A stretch of DNA of 64,000 bases from Nonomuraea endophytica (GTDB taxonomy: Bacteria > Actinomycetota > Actinomycetes > Streptosporangiales > Streptosporangiaceae): NCBI RefSeq assembly GCF_014203235.1, contig NZ_JACHIN010000016.1:62001-126000 (forward strand), written 5' to 3'. The position numbers and the translations under genes are program-made. This document shows, one piece after another, positions 1 through 7,039 of this stretch. The notes beneath the pieces were generated by a model, which was not told where the DNA came from, did not search any database, and saw only the letters and a program-made list of their open reading frames with translations. Each line of letters begins with the position of its first letter. Position 1 is the first letter of the stretch.

Positions 1-46
1 TGATGCCCGCGTACCCGCCGCCGATCACGGTAACGGTCGCTGTCAT
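1..46 (-). CDS. FAD/NAD(P)-dependent oxidoreductase, N-terminal fragment
   Basis: Only the first 15 codons lie inside the window; the rest continues off the left edge. They read MTATVTVIGGGYAGI, which is the first beta strand and glycine-rich turn (GGGYAG) of a Rossmann-type FAD or NAD(P) binding fold. The ATG is at 46. The gene is divergent from the MarR gene at 138, with an inverted-repeat operator region between them, so MarR control is likely. Substrate cannot be told from this fragment. Confidence 0.6.
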   Translation of the reverse strand, partial: MTATVTVIGGGYAGI

Positions 47-60
47 GGCGTCCTCCAGAA

Positions 61-95
61 TGGTTCAGATTATGAACAGTTCTTATCATGAACCA
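61..95. promoter_or_regulatory. Paired palindromic operator between the divergent flavoprotein and marR genes
   Basis: Two 15-bp inverted repeats sit 16 bp apart: GTTCAGATTATGAAC (63-77) and GTTCTTATCATGAAC (79-93). The whole 61-95 segment also has matching outer arms TGGTTCA and TGAACCA. The segment is AT-rich compared with its surroundings and lies in the only gap between two divergent genes. MarR proteins commonly bind such sites in their own promoter; binding here is inferred. Confidence 0.6.
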
Positions 96-137
96 TAGAG
101 GTGTTGGCAAGTGGGCTAGCCTGGGCCTGGAGGCGAG

Positions 138-566
138 ATGACGGAGATCGACACGACCGGGACCAGGGAGCTGGCCAAGGCCCTGGTGGGTCTGTCGCAC
201 CACGTGCTGCACATGTTCAACGACATCGGGCGAGGTCACGACCTCACCGCGCAGCAGACCGAGCTGGTGTGCGCCGTGATCGTCCGGGACCGGGTGCGGA
301 TGAGCGACCTGGGCAAGGTGATGCACCTGGAGAAGTCCAACCTGAGCGGGCTGGTCGACCGTACGGAGAAGCGGGGCCTGATCATGCGCAGGCGCGATCC
401 GGAGGACCGGCGCGTGACCTACGTCGAGCTCACCGAAGAGGGGCGCCAGGTGGCGACGAGCACCCACTGCGAGGTCACCAGGCGGCTCAACGACCTCGTC
501 GCCCAGCTTCCCGCCGAGGTCCAGCTCAGCCTCACCGAGGTGGTCGAGAAGATCACCGAGTCCTGA
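138..566 (+). CDS. MarR family transcriptional regulator
   Basis: A 142-residue winged-helix protein of normal MarR length. Residues about 30-100 carry the MarR DNA-binding core: a recognition helix with LEKSNLSGLVDRTEKRGL, then the wing RRRDPEDRRVTYVELTEEG. The ATG at 138 has GGAGGCGAG directly upstream. It probably represses itself and the divergent flavoprotein through the inverted repeats at 61-95. MarR proteins typically sense small phenolic or oxidising ligands; the ligand here is unknown. Confidence 0.88.
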   Translation: MTEIDTTGTRELAKALVGLSHHVLHMFNDIGRGHDLTAQQTELVCAVIVRDRVRMSDLGKVMHLEKSNLSGLVDRTEKRGLIMRRRDPEDRRVTYVELTEEGRQVATSTHCEVTRRLNDLVAQLPAEVQLSLTEVVEKITES

Positions 567-567
567 T

Positions 568-587
568 ATATAACAGTGCTGTTGTAT
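568..587. promoter_or_regulatory. 20-bp imperfect palindrome in front of the aminopeptidase gene
   Basis: ATATAACAG-TG-CTGTTGTAT matches its own reverse complement at 8 of 9 positions per arm. It starts two bases after the marR stop codon and ends nine bases before the ATG at 597, so a bound protein would block transcription or initiation. It differs from the GTTCA-type sites at 61-95, so a second regulator or a relaxed MarR site are both possible. Confidence 0.4.
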
Positions 588-596
588 CTTGGGGTG

Positions 597-1550
597 ATGT
601 TTCCTGAGATCGAGCCCTACGACCACGGACATCTCGACACCGGCGACGGCAACCTCGTCTACTGGGAGGCCTGCGGAAACCCCGACGGCAAGCCCGCGCT
701 GGTCGTGCACGGCGGCCCCGGGTCGGGATGCTCCACGGGCCAGCGCCGCGGGTTCGACCCGGAGCGCTACAACGTCATCCTGTTCGACCAGCGCAACTGC
801 GGGCGCAGCCGTCCCCTCGCCGCCGACCCCGCGACGGACCTGACCGCCAACACCACCCAGAACCTCATCGCGGACATGGAACGGCTGCGCGAGCACCTCG
901 GCGTGGACAAGTGGCTCCTCTATGGCGGTTCCTGGGGATCCACGCTGATCCTCGCCTACGCGCAGGCACATCCCGAGCGGGTATCGGCGATCGTCATCGT
1001 GAGCGTCACCATGACCCGCCGCTACGAGGTCGACTGGCTGTACGACGGCGTCGGCCGCTTCTTCCCCGCGCAGCGGGCCCTCTTCCGCGCGGGCGCGCCG
1101 GAAGGCGCCACCGGCACCGTGCCCGAACTGCTGGCCGCCTACGGACGGCTCATGGCCGACCCCGACCCCGACGTGCGGGCCAAGGCCGCGATCGACTGGA
1201 CGACGTGGGAGGACTCGGTCATCTCCCTGGAGTCGAACGGCAAGCCGAACGCCTACTCCAACCGCCCGTCCGAGGCGCTGCTGACCTTCGCCCGGATCTG
1301 CGCCCACTACTTCTCCAACGGCGCCTGGCTGGAGGAGGGCGCCCTGCTCAGGGACGCGCCCAAGCTGGCCGGGATCCCGGGCGTGCTGATCCACGGGCGC
1401 TTCGACCTGGGGTCGCCGCTGGAGAACGCCTGGCAGCTCGCCCAGGTGTGGACGGATGCCCGGGTGGTCGTGGTGGAGGACTCCGGCCACACCGGCAGCC
1501 CGACCATGCAGACGGAGGTCGTGTCCGCCCTGAACTCCTTCGTTTCCTGA
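597..1550 (+). CDS. pip: Prolyl aminopeptidase (proline iminopeptidase), alpha/beta hydrolase
   Basis: A 317-residue serine peptidase removing N-terminal proline from peptides. Hallmarks of the S33 family are visible: the oxyanion motif HGGPGSG (residues 38-44), FDQRNCGRSRP (63-73) and the nucleophile elbow GGSWGS with Ser112. An Asp in GRFDLGSP and a His in DSGHTGSP complete a likely triad. It is cytoplasmic, with no signal peptide. I chose ATG 597 because the preceding GTG codons (576, 594) overlap the palindrome and add no family residues. It lies 30 bp after marR and may be co-regulated. Confidence 0.87.
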   Translation: MFPEIEPYDHGHLDTGDGNLVYWEACGNPDGKPALVVHGGPGSGCSTGQRRGFDPERYNVILFDQRNCGRSRPLAADPATDLTANTTQNLIADMERLREHLGVDKWLLYGGSWGSTLILAYAQAHPERVSAIVIVSVTMTRRYEVDWLYDGVGRFFPAQRALFRAGAPEGATGTVPELLAAYGRLMADPDPDVRAKAAIDWTTWEDSVISLESNGKPNAYSNRPSEALLTFARICAHYFSNGAWLEEGALLRDAPKLAGIPGVLIHGRFDLGSPLENAWQLAQVWTDARVVVVEDSGHTGSPTMQTEVVSALNSFVS

Positions 1551-1557
1551 CCCGCGC

Positions 1558-1932
1558 TCAGCGGGGGCGGCGGAGGGTGGCGGTGAAGGTTTCGCCGCGC
1601 AGGGCACGTTCGACCGCGTCGATCGCGCGGGACAGGCGGACCAGCCGGGGACCCTCCTCGCGATAAACGTCGAGGACGGCCTCCACCACGTGCGGCGGCA
1701 GGTGGCCCTTCAGGTCGACGGCGGCGCCACGGTAACCGGCGCGGGCCGCCTCGATGGCCGAGTTGACGTGGTAGGTCGCCATCCTGGCCAGCGCGATCGG
1801 GTGGCGGCGCAGCACCTCGTACGACCGGTAGTCGGGCGGGACGGCGTCGAGCAACCAGGCCACGGCCGAGGTCTCCCAGTCGGGCACGCTGGGCGGTCGG
1901 ACCTCGGCCGGCCACTCGGGCGGGACATACAT
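1558..1932 (-). CDS. Conserved hypothetical protein, 124 aa
   Basis: A small soluble protein without signal peptide or membrane segment. The centre is alpha-helical and rich in Ala and Arg, with RSYEVLRRHPIALARMATYH near residues 37-56 and PPHVVEAVLDVYREEGPRLV further on. I do not recognise a family. It is convergent with pip (7-bp gap) and divergent from the SDR gene at 2016, so it is probably expressed on its own from the 1933-2015 gap. Coding appears real from the strong third-position GC. Confidence 0.6.
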   Translation of the reverse strand: MYVPPEWPAEVRPPSVPDWETSAVAWLLDAVPPDYRSYEVLRRHPIALARMATYHVNSAIEAARAGYRGAAVDLKGHLPPHVVEAVLDVYREEGPRLVRLSRAIDAVERALRGETFTATLRRPR

Positions 1933-2015
1933 ACCGCCATCGTACTCATGTTCGAGTGCCCGTCCATGGAAGCAGGGCCTGTACGCGAAACCAAGTAAGC
2001 GCTAGCTTGCGATGC

Positions 2016-3017
2016 ATGCGTGTCTTGGTGACCGGCGCCTCAGGGTTCGTCGGCTCGTACGCGGTCGCCGCGCTTGTCAACGAAGGCCACGAACCCCACA
2101 TTTTCGTGAGAAATCCGGAAAAGGCGGCTCGTGTCCTCCACCGTCTCAACGTCACCCCCGGCCTCCCCGTCCACGTCGGCGACATCCGCGACGCCGGAGC
2201 CGTCCGCGCCGCCCTGTCCGCCTGCGAGGCCGTCCTGCACGCGGCCGCCGACATGGGCGTCACCGGCCACGCCGCCGACCTCGAAGGCGCCAACGTCATC
2301 GGCCTGAAGAACGTCCTGGGCCAGGCCGTGGAGCTGGGCCTGGACCCGGTCGTGCACGTCTCCACGGTCGCCGTCTTCGTCCCGCCCGCCGGTCCCGTCA
2401 TCACCGCGGACACCCCGCTGGCGGGCCCGCGCAACGGCTACGGCCGTTCCAAGGTGACCGGCGAGCTCTACGCCCGCGGCCTCGACGGCGTCACGATCGT
2501 CTACCCGGGTGGTGTCGTGGGCCCGCATCAGCCGACGGTCGACGCGCTCAACGAGGGGTTCCGCGCCGGCGTGGCCATGGGCTGGCCGATGGTGCCGGGC
2601 GGGGTGAGCGTCCTGGACGTACGCGATCTGGCGCTCGTACTCGCCCGCTGCATCACACCCGGACAAGGCCCGCGACGCTACATGATCGGCGGAAATTTCC
2701 GGACCTGGCGTCAGCTGGCCGACCTGTGTGAGCAGCTCACCGGCCGCAGAGCGCGGCGGCTCCCGATCCCGGCCGCCCTCCTGCGTAGCTTCGGCTCCGC
2801 CCTCGACGTCGTCAAACGCGTCAAGCACATCTCCTACCCGCTCACCCGCGACGCCGCCGACTTCATGCTCACGCTGGTCCCGACCGACGACCGCACCACG
2901 CTGAAGGAACTCGGCGTCACCCTCCGCCCGGTGGAAGACACCGTTTCGGATACATTGCGCTGGCTGTCGGCCGAAGGCCACCTGAACGTCCGAAGAATCG
3001 GCAGACTGGCCCCGTGA
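2016..3017 (+). CDS. NAD-dependent epimerase/dehydratase family (extended SDR)
   Basis: A 333-residue Rossmann protein. GASGFVG near residues 7-13 is the nucleotide-binding turn, and YGRSK supplies the catalytic Tyr-x-x-x-Lys pair. HVSTVAVF holds the usual Ser/Thr before it. Family members act on sugar nucleotides, sterols or flavonoid-like ketones; substrate is not deducible here. The ATG at 2016 is chosen over upstream in-frame starts because the protein then begins directly with the first beta strand (MRVLVTGASG). Its stop overlaps the LhgO start (GTGA), so the two are translationally coupled. Confidence 0.82.
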   Translation: MRVLVTGASGFVGSYAVAALVNEGHEPHIFVRNPEKAARVLHRLNVTPGLPVHVGDIRDAGAVRAALSACEAVLHAAADMGVTGHAADLEGANVIGLKNVLGQAVELGLDPVVHVSTVAVFVPPAGPVITADTPLAGPRNGYGRSKVTGELYARGLDGVTIVYPGGVVGPHQPTVDALNEGFRAGVAMGWPMVPGGVSVLDVRDLALVLARCITPGQGPRRYMIGGNFRTWRQLADLCEQLTGRRARRLPIPAALLRSFGSALDVVKRVKHISYPLTRDAADFMLTLVPTDDRTTLKELGVTLRPVEDTVSDTLRWLSAEGHLNVRRIGRLAP

Positions 3018-4204
3018 CGGAGAAGATTGGGGTCGTCGGCGCCGGCATCCTGGGCCTGGCGGTGGCCCGAGAGCTCGCCCTGGTCAGGGGGGCCGAGGTC
3101 ACCGTGCTCGACAAGGAGCACCAGGTGGGCGTCCATCAGACCGGCCACAACAGCGGCGTCGTGCACGCGGGCATCTACTACCCGCCGGGTTCGCTCAAGG
3201 CCCGGCTCTGCCGCGAGGGCGTGGCCATGCTCCGGGCCTACTGCGTCGAGCACGGCCTGCCGTACGAGGAGGTCGGGAAGCTTGTCGTGGCGGCGGGCCG
3301 GCACGAGCGGGCGGGACTGGCCGCGCTGGCGGCACGCGCCAGGGAGAACGGCGTGCCGGGCATCGCCGAGCTCGACGCGCTCGCGCTGCGCGAGATCGAG
3401 CCGCACGCGGTCGGGGTGGCCGCGATCCACTCGCCGCACACCGCGATCGCCGACTTCCCCGCGGTCGCGCGCCGCCTCGCCCAGGACGTGGGAGAACAAG
3501 GAGGTTCGGTACGGCTCGCGCACCCCGTCAGAGCCATCAGGGAACGGGCAGGAAAGGTCGAGGTCCTGGCCGCCAGGCGGGTCTTCGCCTTCGACCGCCT
3601 GGTGGTGTGCGCCGGGCTCGGCACCGACGCGGTGGCCGCCATGGCCGGGCAGAGGGGCGACGTGCGCATCGTCCCCTTCCGCGGCGAGTACTACACGCTG
3701 GCCGGATCGGCCAAGGACCTGGTCAGAGGCCTGATATACCCGGTTCCCGACCCCAGGTACCCGTTCCTCGGCGTCCACCTGACCCGGCACATCGACGGCG
3801 AGGTCCTCGTCGGCCCGAACGCCGTGCTGGCCCTGGCCTACGAGGGCTACACGTGGCGCGACGTGCGTGACGCCCGGCGCATCCTCACCTGGCCCGGCAC
3901 CCTGCGCATGGCCAGGAAACACTGGCGCACCGGCGTCAAGGAGGTCTACGGCTCGCTGGTCAAGCAGGCGTTCCTGGACGCCGCCCGCCGGTACGTCCCC
4001 GCGCTGACCGCCGCCGACCTGGAGCGTACGCACGGCGGCGTCCGCGCCCAGGCCGTCGCCAGGGATGGCGCGCTGGTCGATGACTTCGTGGTCGATGTCC
4101 ATGGAAGGGTGGTTCTGGTGCGTAACGCCCCGTCTCCTGCGGCCACGTCGAGTCTGGCCATTGCGCGGCATATCGCGGGAGTTGTTCCAGCACCCATCAG
4201 CTGA
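3014..4204 (+). CDS. lhgO: L-2-hydroxyglutarate oxidase
   Basis: A 396-residue FAD enzyme of the DAO superfamily. The FAD-binding GAGILGLAVA is at residues 9-18, followed by the LhgO-type stretch GHNSGVVHAGIYYPPGSLKA. The segment RSAVGVRAQAV-like here reads HGGVRAQAV near the C terminus. LhgO enzymes oxidise L-2-hydroxyglutarate to 2-oxoglutarate, passing electrons to the respiratory chain, and repair a side product of central metabolism. The GTG start at 3014 overlaps the SDR stop by 4 bp. The response-regulator gene follows after 17 bp and may be co-transcribed. Confidence 0.85.
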   Translation: MTEKIGVVGAGILGLAVARELALVRGAEVTVLDKEHQVGVHQTGHNSGVVHAGIYYPPGSLKARLCREGVAMLRAYCVEHGLPYEEVGKLVVAAGRHERAGLAALAARARENGVPGIAELDALALREIEPHAVGVAAIHSPHTAIADFPAVARRLAQDVGEQGGSVRLAHPVRAIRERAGKVEVLAARRVFAFDRLVVCAGLGTDAVAAMAGQRGDVRIVPFRGEYYTLAGSAKDLVRGLIYPVPDPRYPFLGVHLTRHIDGEVLVGPNAVLALAYEGYTWRDVRDARRILTWPGTLRMARKHWRTGVKEVYGSLVKQAFLDAARRYVPALTAADLERTHGGVRAQAVARDGALVDDFVVDVHGRVVLVRNAPSPAATSSLAIARHIAGVVPAPIS

Positions 4205-4221
4205 GTGCATCCTTAGGAGTG

Positions 4222-4908
4222 ATGGAATCACGCCTGCTGATCGTCGAGGACGACCCCAACATCCTCGACCTCCTCGCCGCGAGCCTGAAGTTCGCCGGCT
4301 TCGACGTCTTCACCGCCAAAGGCGGGCACGAGGCGGTCGCCGCCGTGCAACGGCACCGGCCCGACCTCATCGTGCTCGACGTCATGCTGCCCGACATGGA
4401 TGGGTTCGACGTGGTGAGACGGCTGCGGAGCGGCGGCGCCGCCACTCCGGTCGTCTTCCTGACGGCGCGTGACGGCACCGAGGACAAGATCCGCGGGCTG
4501 ACCCTCGGCGGCGACGACTACGTGACCAAGCCGTTCAGCCTCGAAGAGGTGATCGCGCGCATCCACGCGGTGCTCCGCCGTACCAGCGCGCAGTCGCCGC
4601 CGCCCCGGCTCACCTTCGCCGACATCGAACTCGACGAGGAGAGCCACGAGGTCTGGCGCGGCGGGCGGCTGGTGCCGCTGTCGCCGACCGAGTTCAAGCT
4701 GCTGCACTACTTCATGACCAACGCCGGACGGGTGCTGTCCAAGCCGCAGATACTCGACCACGTCTGGGACTACGACTTCAGGGGCGAGGTCGGCATCGTG
4801 GAGTCGTACGTGTCGGTGCTCCGGCGCAAGATCGACAAGGGCAACCCGAGGCTCATCCACACCCTGCGCGGAGTCGGATACGTCCTGCGCCTGCCACCGG
4901 GGCCCTGA
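4222..4908 (+). CDS. OmpR/PhoB family response regulator (RR1)
   Basis: A 228-residue two-domain regulator. The receiver domain (about 1-120) has the acidic pair D10/D11, phospho-acceptor Asp53 in VLDVMLPD, the Thr in FLTARD and the Lys in DDYVTKPFS. The winged-helix effector domain (about 130-225) contains SPTEFKLLHYFMTNAGRVLS and ends with HTLRGVGYVLR. AGGAG lies close upstream of the ATG at 4222. The stop overlaps the kinase ATG by one base (TGATG), so RR1 is the expected partner of that kinase. A close paralogue (RR2) lies just beyond the kinase. Confidence 0.92.
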   Translation: MESRLLIVEDDPNILDLLAASLKFAGFDVFTAKGGHEAVAAVQRHRPDLIVLDVMLPDMDGFDVVRRLRSGGAATPVVFLTARDGTEDKIRGLTLGGDDYVTKPFSLEEVIARIHAVLRRTSAQSPPPRLTFADIELDEESHEVWRGGRLVPLSPTEFKLLHYFMTNAGRVLSKPQILDHVWDYDFRGEVGIVESYVSVLRRKIDKGNPRLIHTLRGVGYVLRLPPGP

Positions 4909-6308
4909 TGCGCGGGCTGCCCCTGAGGATAAAGCTGATCGCCGCGATGCTCGCGCTGCTCGGGCTCGGGCTGACGTTCATCGGCGTGATCAGCGTCTCG
5001 ATTCTGCACCGCTACCTCATCGACCGGGTCGACGGGCAGATCATCCTGCTCAGCCAGCGGGTCCAGAACAAGCTCCGGCACGACCAACTGGACAAGGCGC
5101 GCAAGGGCCTGCTCATCGAGTCCGACACGATCGTCATGGTCCGGCGGCCGGACGGGCGGCTGGCGCCGCCGTACACCAATGTCAGGGAAGTCGACCTCAA
5201 GTCCAAGCCGGCGCCGACCGAGGTCATGGGCGCTGCGGTCACCGTGCGGGCGATCAGTGGCGACGGCGAGTGGCGGGTGCTGCGCACCAGAAGCCCCTAC
5301 GGCGAGGCGACCGTCGCCGTCGACCTGGCCGAGGTCCGCGACATCACCCGCCGACTGGTGCTGATCGAGTCGCTCGGCGGCGGCGGCATCCTGCTGATCC
5401 TCGCCGTCGTCGGCGTCGCGCTCGTGCGCCGCAGCCTGCGCCCGCTCATCGTCATCGAGCGTACGGCCGGCGCCATCGCGGCAGGCGAGCTGAGCCGCCG
5501 GGTGCCCGACGGCGACCCGCGCACCGAGGTGGGCAGGCTCGCCACCGCGATCAACGGCATGCTGACCCAGATCGAGTCCGCCTTCACCGCCCGCTCCGCC
5601 TCCGAGGCCGCCGCCCGGCGCTCGGAGGACCGCATGCGGCAGTTCGTCGGCGACGCCTCCCACGAACTGCGTACCCCGCTGACCTCCATCCTCGGCTACG
5701 CCGAGTACTCCAGGCAGAACCCCGGCGCCGACCCGGCCGAGATGATGCGGCGCGTGGAGAAGGCGGCGGGCCGCATGAGCCTGCTCGTCGACGACCTCCT
5801 GCTGCTGGCCCGCGTCGACCAGCAGCGGCCGCTGCAGATGCGGCCCGTGGACATGCTCGCGCTGGCCGCCGACGCCGCCCACGACGCCCGCATCCTGGCG
5901 CCCGACCGCAACGTCAAGCTCGACGTCGTCGGCGACGCCGCGCTGATCGTCTCCGGCGACGAGGTACGGCTGCGCCAGGTCGTCGCCAACCTCATGTCCA
6001 ACGCCCTGCACCACACCGAACCCGGCACCCCGATCGTCGTCAGAGTGGGAGCCGGCCGGAGCACGGCGTTCGTCGAGGTGGCCGACCAGGGCCCCGGTCT
6101 CACGCCCGAGCAGGTCGAGCGGGTCTTCGAACGTTTCTACCGGGCCGACTCCGCCCGCTCCCGCCGCTCCGGCGAGGACCGGGGCAGCGGGCTCGGCCTG
6201 GCCATCGTCCGCGCGCTCGTGCACGCGCACGGCGGCACCGTGCTGGTGAGCAGCACGCCCGGCGCCGGATCGGTCTTCAGGGTGGAACTCCCACTCGACT
6301 TGGAGTGA
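4908..6308 (+). CDS. Membrane sensor histidine kinase
   Basis: A 466-residue HisKA/HATPase kinase. One membrane segment lies near residues 10-32 and a second near 155-174, enclosing an extracytoplasmic sensor of about 120 residues. A HAMP linker follows (175-230). The phospho-accepting His252 is in DASHELRTPLTS. The ATPase domain shows NLMSNALHHT (N box), DQGPGL (G1) and GSGLGLAI (G2). The general layout matches MprB/TrcS-like actinobacterial kinases, often linked to envelope stress; the signal here is unknown. It is coupled to RR1 and followed within 41 bp by RR2. Confidence 0.92.
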   Translation: MRGLPLRIKLIAAMLALLGLGLTFIGVISVSILHRYLIDRVDGQIILLSQRVQNKLRHDQLDKARKGLLIESDTIVMVRRPDGRLAPPYTNVREVDLKSKPAPTEVMGAAVTVRAISGDGEWRVLRTRSPYGEATVAVDLAEVRDITRRLVLIESLGGGGILLILAVVGVALVRRSLRPLIVIERTAGAIAAGELSRRVPDGDPRTEVGRLATAINGMLTQIESAFTARSASEAAARRSEDRMRQFVGDASHELRTPLTSILGYAEYSRQNPGADPAEMMRRVEKAAGRMSLLVDDLLLLARVDQQRPLQMRPVDMLALAADAAHDARILAPDRNVKLDVVGDAALIVSGDEVRLRQVVANLMSNALHHTEPGTPIVVRVGAGRSTAFVEVADQGPGLTPEQVERVFERFYRADSARSRRSGEDRGSGLGLAIVRALVHAHGGTVLVSSTPGAGSVFRVELPLDLE

Positions 6309-6312
6309 CCCT

Positions 6313-6331
6313 TCAGCTTTCCCTAAGGTCG
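6313..6331. promoter_or_regulatory. Possible response-regulator site upstream of RR2
   Basis: TTCAGCTTTCCCTAAGG lies between the kinase stop and RR2. Its last seven bases, CCTAAGG, are the reverse complement of CCTTAGG, which lies just before RR1 (4211-4217). The shared heptamer in opposite orientation in front of both regulators suggests cross- or auto-regulation. This is pattern matching only. Confidence 0.25.
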
Positions 6332-6349
6332 CTCGGGCACCCTGTGGCT

Positions 6350-7030
6350 GTGAGTACCCCAGAGGCCCTGATCATGGTGGTGGACGACGAGCCCAGCATC
6401 AGGGATCTGCTCTCCGAGAGCCTGCGCTACGCCGGGTTCGAGGTGCTGACCGCCGCCGACGGCAGGGAAGCCGTCGAGATCGCCGAGCGCTCCTCACCCG
6501 ACCTCGTCGTGCTGGACGTGATGCTGCCCGACCTCGACGGGTTCGAGGTGGCGCGGCGGATCGAGGCGCCCGTGCTGTTCCTGACCGCCAGGGACGCCAC
6601 CGACGACAAGATCACCGGGCTGGCCGTGGGCGACGACTACGTGACCAAGCCGTTCTCGCTGGAAGAGGTCCAGGCCAGGATCCGGGCGGTGCTGCGCCGT
6701 ACCAGGGGAGAGATCACGCCGCCCAAGCGGCTGCAGGTCGGCGACCTCGAACTCGACGAGGAGACCCGCGAGGTGTGGCGGGGCGGGCAGAGCGTGCACC
6801 TGTCGCCGACGGAGTTCAAGCTGCTGCACTACTTCATGTCCAACGCCGGGCGGGTCGTGTCCAAGGCGCAGATCCTCGACCACGTGTGGAGCTACGACTT
6901 CGGCGGCGACACCGGCGTCGTCGAGTCCTATGTGTCCTACTTGCGGCGGAAGATGGATGACACCGAGCCGCGACTCATCCACACGCTGCGCAGCGTCGGT
7001 TACGTGCTGAGGGAGCCGTCGGCCGGTTAG
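6350..7030 (+). CDS. OmpR family response regulator (RR2), shortened receiver
   Basis: A 226-residue paralogue of RR1. The phospho-acceptor Asp56 (VVLDVMLPD), FLTARD and YVTKPFSLEEV are intact, and the winged helix ends with HTLRSVGYVLR. Aligned to RR1, residues are missing in two places: after DGFEVARRI the alpha3-beta4 loop jumps directly to EAPVLFL, and GGDDY is reduced to GDDY. The receiver is therefore about six residues shorter. The GTG at 6350 is the most likely start, with an in-frame ATG at 6374 also possible. No second kinase accompanies it. Confidence 0.87.
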   Translation: MSTPEALIMVVDDEPSIRDLLSESLRYAGFEVLTAADGREAVEIAERSSPDLVVLDVMLPDLDGFEVARRIEAPVLFLTARDATDDKITGLAVGDDYVTKPFSLEEVQARIRAVLRRTRGEITPPKRLQVGDLELDEETREVWRGGQSVHLSPTEFKLLHYFMSNAGRVVSKAQILDHVWSYDFGGDTGVVESYVSYLRRKMDDTEPRLIHTLRSVGYVLREPSAG

Positions 7031-7039
7031 CGTGTCCTC

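Noticed and set aside
1990-2010. Weak inverted repeat AAGC-GCTA-GCTT before the SDR gene
   Set aside because: Four-base arms are too short to claim an operator without comparison to other sequences.
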